Assembly: GCF_002277815.1 (NCBI RefSeq)
Contig: NZ_NKJI01000028.1
Span: 1 to 64,000, forward strand
DNA length: 64,000 nucleotides
Origin: Pseudomonas sp. ERMR1:02
GTDB taxonomy: Bacteria; Pseudomonadota; Gammaproteobacteria; Pseudomonadales; Pseudomonadaceae
Reading direction: 5' to 3'
Below are positions 1-7,693 of the stretch, in pieces. Within the stretch, counting starts at the first letter, position 1, and each line of letters starts with the position of its first letter. A model generated the notes under the pieces. That model was given only the letters and a program-made list of their open reading frames with translations. It did not search any database and had not been told where the DNA came from. Made by a program: the position numbers and the translations under genes.

Positions 1-45
1 TGTTCGGGCTTACGGGTAGCAAATGGGAATCTGGAGAAAAATAAG

Positions 46-531
46 ATGGGATTAGTTAACTGGATGACGACCCTCACCGACAGGGAGGTTTATGCTTTTG
101 TATGGGGCTTGGTTGTCGTATTAGTCCATGGCTGTACAGAGAGTGGAAAGCCTACAATGAAAAAGCAAAAGCATCTACGATGAAGTTTTATTAATTGCAA
201 AGAGCAACATTTCTAACATCCTAAAAGCTTCTAATGAAACGTTCGAGTTTCTTCATCGCCTAAGAAAAAATCGCCGTCCACACCCGTTATAACTGGCACC
301 ATAAAATATCTGGAGGACGTCGATAGCAAGGTTATAAATCCGGCGTACAAATCCGCAGAAGAATTTCATGCCGCACTACTAAATTATGACAAGAGAAATA
401 TAAAGGAACTTAGGAAATATCTAAAGCGTGCGAAGGGAATGGAATTCAACACTGGAGAGTCGCTGAATGGCATGATTAGGAAATATGCAGTATTGGAGGA
501 AACGGTTGCCGGTAGTCCTAAGATCCAATAG
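46..531 (+). pseudogene. fragmented small membrane-anchored protein
   Basis: An ATG at 46 follows a GGAGA ribosome site at 33-37. The frame opens with a short hydrophobic N-terminal segment, then breaks near 121, near 176 and at the A-run around 265-270. Each break is repaired by adding one base, and the repaired frame gives about 162 residues ending at a TAG at 529-531. The last frame alone (about 80 codons) is clean and charged, rich in Lys, Glu and Tyr. No family is recognised. The composition is AT-richer than the phage core. It may be a degenerate gene, or an intact one with sequencing deletions, as seen elsewhere in the window. Confidence 0.4.
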
Positions 532-591
532 CACCAACAACGGTGGCCATAGGAAAGCTTAACCGTTAAAATTCACGCAATTCGAACGCTA

Positions 592-621
592 GACAGGGTT
601 AAAATCCCCCCGGCTCCACCA
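592..621 (+). other. ssrA (tmRNA) 3'-end-like sequence, possible island attachment remnant
   Basis: From recall of Pseudomonas tmRNA, the stretch ending GGCTCCACCA at 621 matches the last roughly 25 bases of ssrA almost exactly. The T-loop is damaged, with GGTTAAAAT in place of GGTTCAAAT, and no tmRNA body lies upstream. A GC-rich inverted repeat follows at 636-657, where an ssrA terminator would sit. The 3' end of ssrA is a common integration site for islands and phages, so this may be a leftover attachment site. Confidence 0.45.
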
Positions 622-657
622 TTAGAGACACCAACGAAGCCCGCCCAGTGCGGGTTC

Positions 658-1144
658 GCTGCATCTGGGTTTCAAATGTTGCTGAACATTGTTGTGGATT
701 CATGTCGATTCATACAGGCTTCAGCGAAATTTCAGCAACGTCCTCGGTGGCGCCCTGCCTGGCGAAAGTCCAACACAAGATCACACCTCAGCAATGCAGC
801 AGTATCCGAAGCTGCCGGCGGTTCGCCATTCAAGGGCACGAACAGCCCCACCATGTCAAGGTGACCTCGAAACCAACACAAGAATATGATTTACAAGGAA
901 AAATGTAATATTTTCCGGACGTGAAAAACAGCCACATCCCCTATAAGAATCAACAACTTAGCGTTGTATATTCCTACAGTAGTCCCCTTCCCCGGCGTTC
1001 TGCCGACACTCATGTAGCGACAGCCCGGCCGAGCAGGTCGGAGAGCACCATGGCGGGCGGGTGGTTGCTGTGAATCTGGTGAAAGCATCTGTACAAGTGG
1101 CAGAATGCCGCTTCTAGGATACACAGCCGTCAGGGAGTCAAGTA
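658..1144. other. stretch without a supported gene
   Basis: Short open frames exist on both strands but none has a convincing start, ribosome site or composition. The last bases contain an AGGGAG ribosome site serving the gene that starts at 1145. No other structure is visible. Confidence 0.5.
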
Positions 1145-1755
1145 ATGCTCGGAGTTGAAGTTTTTGAAACCGCCTACCATGAGCTGGCCAGCAGATACGA
1201 AAGCCTGACTAAGGATGTGTATCTGGTCCCGGCCGATCAGATGAGGGAATGCTCCGATCTGCTAGGTCTCTGCCAAGTTGAATACGACGAAAAACTCTAC
1301 TTCAACGACGAATCGGCGGACATAGAGATTTACGGTCGGGGAGACGCCGGAGGCGTAACCATAAATTTCCTCTTGAAAGGGAAGGCCGCAGCGCCGTGTT
1401 CATCAACGAAAATTGTCTTCCCGATGGAACTCGCGAAGATCTCATCTGGCTGTGGCGGTACAACTCACTGCATCATGAGCTGATGCATGCGCTTGATTTC
1501 AACAAGCAAAAAAATTTCAACACTGCTCGCCGGACACTGGACCTTGTTGGCGCCGAGGTTTTTGCTGATCACAAGACACTTATGCATCTTAAGTCCAAGA
1601 GCTCGTGCGGGTTCATGAAAATTGCGTTGCAGCAATACGCTATCAATACCCAGTCAATGGGCGAAAAAGGCGGAATCAGATCAGATATCTATGCCCGACT
1701 TACCAGAAAGATCGATAGTAAGACCATTGGTCACTGGGCGACAATGAAGATCTAA
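1145..1755 (+). pseudogene. HExxH metallopeptidase-like protein, frameshifted
   Basis: The ATG at 1145 is preceded by AGGGAG. The first frame ends prematurely, and a frame break near 1395 repaired by one added base joins it to a second frame ending at 1755, giving about 203 residues. The joined protein has a His-Glu-Leu-Met-His motif (HELMH) about 115 residues in, the zinc-binding signature of gluzincin peptidases, followed by an acidic and aromatic stretch containing GAEVFADHK. The overall layout recalls small metallopeptidases found on mobile elements, but no named family is certain. It is isolated, between the ssrA-like sequence and a decayed duplicate gene. The break is probably a sequencing deletion, but true inactivation cannot be excluded. 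Confidence 0.5.
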
Positions 1756-1969
1756 ATAGCAAATACCCGGCACGCTGCGGTCGCAGCCTCCAGCAGCTTT
1801 TCAGATCCTACCCGCTGCCTTCTCTCAGCCAGCAGAGCTCGCACCTTCACATCCAGGCTGTCGGTCTTTCGCAGGCCGGCATCCGCTCAAAGTGGTATCG
1901 CTAATTCCGGCACACGACATGGCACCTGCACTTGGACCTCGACGCGAACGTACTGGATATGCGGCCGGG

Positions 1970-2082
1970 GTCGAGCAGCGCGGATCTGCGGAAGTCACCG
2001 ACAACGTGCGCCGAGCCCTAGTCGCAATCAATCGCTATGAGGAATCAAGAGGACGCTTGCGGTGATTATGGCGCCAGAGTGA
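1970..2082 (+). pseudogene. decayed copy of the small gene at 2311-2520
   Basis: This stretch aligns with the last 117 bases of the downstream gene and encodes recognisable pieces such as VEQRG, DNVRRAL and the C-terminal MAPE before a TGA at 2080-2082. A short internal deletion breaks the frame and no N-terminal half is recognisable upstream. It looks like a partial tandem duplicate that has lost function. Confidence 0.6.
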
Positions 2083-2310
2083 CAATCGACAGGAACAGAA
2101 TTACACCGCGATTCTAAAGGGGTAAGGCAAAGTAACAATAGTCAATGAATCCGGTCACTTGCTTACTCAGACTTACCCGGTTTCGACCTGCTTTACACGG
2201 TCATTGGTACAAAATTGGTACGAGCTTCATTCCCTCATCCGGTGCCCTGCCGACCGTTCGTCAGTTTGTTAAAGGTGCTACGCTCTTTCTCATCAGCTGA
2301 GGATTTGCCC

Positions 2311-2520
2311 GTGCCGAACTCCGATCTGCTCCCTTCCCTGCTCTTCAAGATTAACGAAAACCAACTCGCCCTCGAGGCAGCCATCATGGAGTTATCGAAT
2401 TGGGTCGAGCAACGTGGCGCGGCCGATGTTGCCGACAACGTGCGCGGTGCCCTGGAAGCAATTGACCGCAATGAGGAGTTCATCAAGATGACGCTCGCGG
2501 TGATGATGGCGCCGGAGTGA
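2311..2520 (+). CDS. small conserved Pseudomonas hypothetical protein
   Basis: The GTG at 2311 lies 8 bases after a GAGGA ribosome site, and this start removes an unlikely Arg/Phe-rich N-terminal extension. The 69-residue product is acidic and probably helical, with one Trp (SNWVEQRG) and a conserved-looking tail (NVRGALEAIDRNEEFIKMTLAVMMAPE). A decayed copy of the same tail sits 440 bp upstream. Small proteins with this kind of tail are, from recall, common in Pseudomonas genomes, with no known function. It is soluble with no signal peptide. Confidence 0.6.
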   Translation: MPNSDLLPSLLFKINENQLALEAAIMELSNWVEQRGAADVADNVRGALEAIDRNEEFIKMTLAVMMAPE

Positions 2521-2681
2521 TCACCTCGAGCAGTCTCTTCGCCGTTATGTCTTCAGGCATGCCGCATTACTGATGATTCGGCGGGGCTATGGTCGTTGGC
2601 TGCTTTGCCGGATGTTGCGGCTGGCAAAATGCAGAATTGCTTGAGGCGCTTAGAAAGCCCTTGGCCAACGCGATGAGGCTT

Positions 2682-3500
2682 CTAGAATTTCATACTTTGC
2701 CTCTTCGAACTGCTTCGTAGATTCAAATTTACGAGCAAAAACCCACAGCTTTTCATGCCCCCTATGAACAGTGCTGCCATCCTCTCTAACAAATCAGGGC
2801 AGCTCTCAGGGTAGATATGAACTACGAGACCTTGCATATACAACCGGTAGAACTCAACTGAGCGCGTACCCTCTTCAAACTCTAGATCCATCTTCTGAAG
2901 AGTTGGAGTGTAATTATGGCAAAAACCCAATGTACTCATTTGATCCAAAACAATTGGATGATAGCCAAAGTGACCCGAATTTTTCTCTACTATCATTCGA
3001 CCAATTCGTTCTAGGTCGACACCATTATTTGGCAAATAGGAAAATTCTTTAATGGTGGTTTTCAGCGACCGCCACAAAATACTGAGAAAAAACAATCTCA
3101 GCTTTTCGGAATTCACACCGTCTAAAAGACGAACTCCCATACTGGACCCTTGTTCAGGCGGGACGGCATAATCCGTCAACTTTAGTTTCTCGCGTCCTTC
3201 CCACCCGCTCCATATCAACTTATGCCTTCTCAGCTCCTCTATGCCAGCGGTATCAATCTCACTGAGAATTTTTTCACCATCTCGACTTACAAGCTGCTGA
3301 TCGTACCAACTAGTAAAGCGCCGTATCGGGCGCGAGCCCCTTCCCGACTCGATAAACCTTTCCCCTTTTATTGAAGGAGATGTCAGAGACAAAGGGATCA
3401 AGTGTGATTTGGCGTAGGTGCCTTCTACCCCCAAGAGCGCGCATACCCCCGTTTTCGGTAAAGTATTAGCTTTCTTCTTCTTGCGATTTTCGCTTGCCAT
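2682..3500 (-). CDS. HNH-like hypothetical protein with degenerate zinc motif
   Basis: The product is 272 residues. The start MASEN was chosen over a GTG two codons upstream. A Lys-rich N-terminus is followed at about residues 18-40 by CALLGVEGTYAKSHLIPLSL. This resembles the Cys-x-x-Cys...Lys-Ser-His-Ile-Ile-Pro module of some HNH-type proteins, but the second Cys is Leu. The rest is mixed alpha/beta with no membrane segment, and a Cys-Pro-Asp-Leu-Leu segment lies near the C-terminus. The gene is AT-richer than the phage core, stands alone, and is divergent from the LexA-boxed gene at 3692. The position at a prophage edge fits a moron or defence-type cargo gene, but that is inference. Confidence 0.55.
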   Translation of the reverse strand: MASENRKKKKANTLPKTGVCALLGVEGTYAKSHLIPLSLTSPSIKGERFIESGRGSRPIRRFTSWYDQQLVSRDGEKILSEIDTAGIEELRRHKLIWSGWEGREKLKLTDYAVPPEQGSSMGVRLLDGVNSEKLRLFFLSILWRSLKTTIKEFSYLPNNGVDLERIGRMIVEKNSGHFGYHPIVLDQMSTLGFCHNYTPTLQKMDLEFEEGTRSVEFYRLYMQGLVVHIYPESCPDLLERMAALFIGGMKSCGFLLVNLNLRSSSKRQSMKF

Positions 3501-3661
3501 ATTCACTGCCTAGCACGGAACAAAGCAGGATCATAAATGTTAATGGCAGAAAAATGGCAACTTGAGCATTGTATGCATGAGCTACGTGGATTAGACCGAA
3601 CACCACCTCCGCCAATCTGCCCCCCCGTCGCTTCACTCTCGCGAAAATCCGAAACCTCGAT

Positions 3662-3681
3662 TACTGTATATCCAAACAGTA
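3662..3681 (+). promoter_or_regulatory. LexA box
   Basis: This is a perfect CTGT-N8-ACAG site extended to TACTGT...ACAGTA, ending 10 bases before the GTG of the next gene. It matches the LexA consensus of gamma-proteobacteria, so the gene downstream is probably SOS-induced. Confidence 0.85.
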
Positions 3682-3691
3682 CAATCAAGGC

Positions 3692-4042
3692 GTGATCGTG
3701 GAACCGTACGAAATCGAAGATACCAGCGGCTGGCTCGGTTGCCCGACGCCGCTCGAAACCTGCCGGCATCAACTCCGCATGCTTGAGAACGAAGTCGAGG
3801 AACTGACCCTGCAACTGCGCCAGGCGCGGCAAAACATCTTCAAGCTGGTTGAGATGCACGCCGAAGCCATCAGGCAGCGGGATGATGCGATGGGGAGTTT
3901 GCGGGAAAGATCCGGGGAATCGGCGACCCTGTGCAAGCAACTGTACGATCTGGACATCTCAGCGAGACTTCATCAGCGTGAGTCTGAGCGACTACGCGGG
4001 ATATTGGACGGGCTGATCGCTCAGCCGAAAACGGTTCCGTGA
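3692..4042 (+). CDS. SOS-controlled coiled-coil hypothetical protein
   Basis: The product is 116 residues from a GTG start. Residues about 30-65 form a heptad-rich helix (ENEVEELTLQLRQARQNIFKLVEMHAEA), and a second helical stretch covers 75-105. There is no signal peptide or membrane span. The gene lies immediately after a perfect LexA box and reads against the late operon, converging on the lysis genes. It is therefore likely to be switched on with prophage induction independently of the late promoter. The function is unknown. A role in lysis timing or in controlling a host target after DNA damage is possible but unsupported beyond position. Confidence 0.75.
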   Translation: MIVEPYEIEDTSGWLGCPTPLETCRHQLRMLENEVEELTLQLRQARQNIFKLVEMHAEAIRQRDDAMGSLRERSGESATLCKQLYDLDISARLHQRESERLRGILDGLIAQPKTVP

Positions 4043-4059
4043 ACACGCAGTGGTTATAA

Positions 4060-4149
4060 TTAGCGTGACATCCAATACATCACTGCCACCACGCCGATCA
4101 CCCAAGCAAGTGTTAGTAGAACCGAAAGGCCAGCGAGTTGCTTGTTCAT
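4060..4149 (-). CDS. 29-residue single-span membrane protein
   Basis: The start at 4149 follows AAGGCG, and the peptide MNKQLAGLSVLLTLAWVIGV continues to a short Arg-ended tail, essentially one transmembrane helix. It lies 68 bp downstream of the endolysin gene on the same strand, where phages often place small lysis accessories such as spanins or holin partners. It lacks a lipobox, so it is not an o-spanin. Very short, so coding status is uncertain. Confidence 0.45.
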   Translation of the reverse strand: MNKQLAGLSVLLTLAWVIGVVAVMYWMSR

Positions 4150-4217
4150 GTAACGCCTTAATGTACTGGGTGCAAAGTATCGCCAAGAATAGCTCACAGC
4201 ATTTAGCGCGGCCGGAT

Positions 4218-4643
4218 TCACGGCACGTCTTTGAAAAAGACGTGCCCGCCCAGCTTGAGGGCCTGCTTCGCCTTCGCAGCCCAAGCCGGTGGCGTTTTCA
4301 TGCTTGTCGCGTAGTAGTGCGTGGCGCCGCCGGTGGGATCCGGCACTTTCCCGTCGATCACCTGTTCAGCGGCGATTCTCGCCTGGGCGAGTTCGCGAAA
4401 CGGGATCTGCTTGGCGCCAGCCAGGTAGGCGTAGTTCGGATCGTTCCTGTTCCAGCAACTGAACTGATACGGTTTCTGGCACACGCCGGAATAGCCTTCA
4501 CCCCACCAGGACTTGGCCTTGCCGTCGTTCACCCGGTTACGGATGGTCCAGGCTACGGCGATCTGGCCGGCCAGGGATTCGCCGCGGGCCTCGCCCCACA
4601 ACGTGCGAGCGAGGATGTCGCGGTCTTTCTCGGATACGGTCAT
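4218..4643 (-). CDS. cell wall hydrolase (SleB-type endolysin)
   Basis: The product is 141 residues from the ATG at 4643, preceded by GGAGAAAAGC. It has the pattern of the SleB/hydrolase_2 family: ARTLWGEARGES with the catalytic-type Glu near residue 18, then AWTIRNRV, a Trp-rich loop (WWGEGYSGVCQ), CWNRNDP and a late GGATHYYA motif. Proteins of this family cleave peptidoglycan, and here it is the probable phage lysin, last of the leftward late genes. No signal peptide is seen, so release would depend on a holin. The two holin-like genes lie far away at 23.8-24.3 kb at the start of the late block. Confidence 0.85.
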   Translation of the reverse strand: MTVSEKDRDILARTLWGEARGESLAGQIAVAWTIRNRVNDGKAKSWWGEGYSGVCQKPYQFSCWNRNDPNYAYLAGAKQIPFRELAQARIAAEQVIDGKVPDPTGGATHYYATSMKTPPAWAAKAKQALKLGGHVFFKDVP

Positions 4644-4660
4644 GCTTTTCTCCAGGCATG

Positions 4661-4684
4661 AAAAAGCCCGCAACTGGGCGGGCG
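4661..4684 (-). terminator. rho-independent terminator between fibre and endolysin genes
   Basis: On the minus strand GCCCGCC...GCGGGC is followed by TTTTT. It lies between the fibre stop and the endolysin start, inside the late transcription unit. Confidence 0.75.
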
Positions 4685-4711
4685 ATAATAAATAAGAAGG
4701 GTCGGAGCGGA

Positions 4712-7116
4712 CTAAGTGACAGCCACCTTGGCTACGCTGTAGCCCGTGGACTTCACCGATAGACCAGTTGGAGGGACATACCCCGACACGGTCATCCCGG
4801 TCCCGTCCAGGTTGGTCTTGTGGTTGAGATCCGCCAATGCCGCGGCGACTTTTGCCGATCCGGCCGACGTCATCGCAACAATGTAGCCAGGCACGCCGCC
4901 GTTGTAGTAACGCTGGGCCAGGTCAGCAGCCGCCGACAGGCTCGGCGAGAAGATATAGCCGCCGCGCCAGTTGTCGTAGGCGCCGCTCGCCAACGCCAGA
5001 GGCTTGCCTTGTGCCAGCAGCTGGTGATAGGCCTTCTTTGAGTTCGCTTGGTGGAACATCAGCCCGCTTACGCCGCTGGCCGGCAGATAACCCGGTGCCG
5101 CGATGCCGTAGCTTCTATCCATCCATAACGTCAGATTGCGCTCGCTGCCGCGAAGGGACATCCCCAAGCATTCGGGTAGGTCGCCGGATTGCCGGAGTAC
5201 TGGGCTACCGTGGGCGTGATCGCCACACGCCCGTTGTCTTGGCCGTTGAAGAAGTGAATCGTCTGGTCGTGTCCGGGGTCGTAGCACTGCAATCCGAAGT
5301 AGTTGCCAATCACAATGTCTTCGAGCGCGGTGATTTCTCCATGCACCTCGAAAGACCCGGGGCGGATGCGCAGCATAAGATCCTCGCGCAGGATATAGCG
5401 CCGCGCCGTGGTCATGGTGTTGTGACCCATGACGCGGTTGGCCCACTTGATCACCATTTCATCCGCTTGGCCATTGCCGGTAACCAGCAAGCCGCCGTCA
5501 GCATAGACAGACCGCTCAAGCTGCTCGGCAGTTGGCGTGGTGGTGTTGTTGATTGGGTGGTTACCACCGGTGGATTGCACGGTACCGCCGCCGTCACCGT
5601 TGTTTACCGCCGTCACCTGGTAAGGGCCAATCCAGTCAGTAAAGCGCGCTGCCAAGACGGTCCAGGTTCCGGACAGGGTTAGGGTGCTGCTCACTTGCTC
5701 GGCGATTTCCCCGATGTCATTCAGCAGGTTCGGGCCATAGCGCCCGATCTTGATCCGCATCAGCTTGGTATCTGAGTATCGCCATACCACCGTCAGTTCG
5801 TCCGCCGTGGCCGAATAGAGCAGACCCTTGGTTTTGGCGGCGACCGGCTTCTCTGCCGGACGATAGCAGGCCGGGTCGAAGATCCAGCTGTAGGCCGGAT
5901 AGGACTGGTTGTTCAGTACAATCGGCGTGCCGTCGATCTCAGCCAGCACGGCCTTGTCGTAAGTGATCGCGACAGTAATGCCGCCCTGTGCCTGCGTAGT
6001 CTGCCGGTAATAGCGCGTGACCAACGTGCCTTCGCCAGGCACTTCCTGCCAAGAGTCCAGGCGATTGATCAGTGGAACGGCCGTCCCGGTGGTGTTGTAA
6101 GTAGCCGCATCGGCGATTTCAAAGATCATGCCGTAGTTCGGGCCGCCACCAAAGGCGGTCGTGCCGTTGGCCACGTAGGCCAGGCGCACCAGCTTTCCGT
6201 CTTCCACGCCGGTGATCTTGGCGTCCAAGATGGCTCGGTTCAGCCGGGACTCTGCCGCGCTAACGGCGCCCGCACGGCTGTAGCTCGCCAGTGGGAAGTT
6301 GACACCGACGTTAACCTTGAGCGAGTCCAGTACGCGAGCGGGCGCCATCGGCAGATAACAGACCGGGTCGATCACCCAGCTGTAACCGGGCAGCGTAGGG
6401 CCGTTGAGGACCACAGCCGTGCCTGCGGTCTGGTCAAACACCGCTTTGTCGTAGGTGATGGAAATCAACAAACCATCTACCGTGGTCGTACGGTAGATCC
6501 GTGTCACGATCGTTCCGCTGATCGCGACCTCAACCCAGGGAGTGACACGCGTGATGACCTGAGTCGCCACGCCGGTGCTGCCATACGTCGCAGTATCGGC
6601 CGCCTCAAAAATCATGCCGTAGTCAGGGGCACCGAACGCCGTAGTGCCGTTGCCGTACCACGCAAAGCGCACGAACTTACCCGCTGGGTTCCCGATCACT
6701 TTGATGTCGAGGACCGCCTTACTTGCTACCGGTAACTCAGCGCTGACTGAGCCGGCACGGTTGGCCGACTTCAAGGGGAACGCTTTCCCGGCGTTGATCG
6801 TCAAGGCGCTGACGGCGGCGTTCATCGCTTGGCCGATAGCTACTGCAGTGCCTGCGTCATTGCGGTACCGAGTATCAAGGTTGTCACCACCCGAGACGGT
6901 GAAGAAGCGATTGTTTGTGCCAGTACCGTTGGTTGCGGCCAGGCCATCGGCAATAGTGAGATATACACCGACGCTGGCTAGAAACTCGGCGTAGATCTTT
7001 TTCAGGGTTGGTTTGCTGATGCCGTTAATAACGACAAAGTCAGCGTTCGAAAGGAACAGCTCGTTGGCGTTCAAAACCAGCTGCTCAAACAATTGAAGGT
7101 CGGAAGCTCCGCTCAT
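4712..7116 (-). CDS. tail fibre / receptor-binding protein, frameshifted in this sequence
   Basis: One base added at the C-run near 5162 joins two frames into an 801-residue protein. The N-terminal 60 residues are helical (virion attachment). Residues about 125-275 and 285-430 are two diverged copies of the same domain, each with GK(F/L)VR(F/L)A, NGTTAFG, YGMIFE and a closing YSW(V/I)(I/F)DP(V/A)CY. A 140-residue beta-rich region follows, and the last 100 residues carry a tip-like domain rich in Gly and Tyr (YNGGVPGYIVAM). It sits between tail genes and the endolysin, where host-range fibres are encoded. The frame break is probably a sequencing deletion. Confidence 0.7.
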
Positions 7117-7136
7117 TGCGTGCCCTCTATAAATGC

Positions 7137-7158
7137 AAAAACCCGCACAGGCGGGCTC
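7137..7158 (-). terminator. rho-independent terminator in the late operon
   Basis: The minus strand reads CCCGCC-TGTG-CGGG followed by TTTTTG, between the tail gene at 7184 and the fibre gene. Confidence 0.6.
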
Positions 7159-7183
7159 AAAAAAGCAGGTGGATGAAGTGGAG

Positions 7184-7660
7184 TTACAGGGCTCCGGGCC
7201 AGCTCTTCGTGTACCAGGCGTCGAGCTGATCGCGTAGCTCAGCGTTCATCACAGTAATGTCCAGTCCGGCGAGCAGGCTAACGAACTCGGCCTCGTCGAC
7301 GATCGGGATTTCGAACAGTTCAGCCGGCACTGAAAAGCGCCAGTGATCCACACCTACGAGATCCGGCCCGCTATAGATGTCGGTGAAGCGAACTTTCGTC
7401 GGTGTAAGCCCCATCGGGCTCTTGATCGGACACCGGAACCAGTCGATGTAGTTGACCCCCCATTTGAACCAGCCCTGGAACAGCCGGGCTTGCTTCGCAT
7501 CCAGAACCCAGGACAGGGTGACCGCAGTGGGAAAGCTTCGGAATCTGATGCGCTGAATCGCCCTTCCGCTCACAAATTGCGATCGGGCAATCGGGCTGAC
7601 CGTTCTGAAGCCGTATCCTTCCCGTAAGGGAAGCGGCAGGTTGTCAGGGTATGTGAGCAT
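7184..7660 (-). CDS. phage tail-associated hypothetical protein
   Basis: The product is 158 residues. The N-terminus is basic and Arg-rich (REGYGFRTVSPIARSQF), and a Trp-rich middle (QGWFKWGVNYIDWFRC) is followed by an acidic C-terminus. No membrane segment or signal peptide is seen. It lies between the tail-tip gene and the fibre, and proteins of this size here are typically minor tip or fibre-attachment components. It is not recognised as a named family; the role is inferred from position only. Confidence 0.7.
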   Translation of the reverse strand: MLTYPDNLPLPLREGYGFRTVSPIARSQFVSGRAIQRIRFRSFPTAVTLSWVLDAKQARLFQGWFKWGVNYIDWFRCPIKSPMGLTPTKVRFTDIYSGPDLVGVDHWRFSVPAELFEIPIVDEAEFVSLLAGLDITVMNAELRDQLDAWYTKSWPGAL

Positions 7661-7693
7661 AAGCTCGTCGTCCTTTTGTTAGAGGCCCCCATA

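Noticed and set aside
574..592. ATTCGAAC core resembling the T-arm of tRNA-Pro, as a possible attL
   Set aside because: Only about 13 of 16 bases match the tRNA-Pro stretch; attachment cores are normally identical over 20 or more bases.
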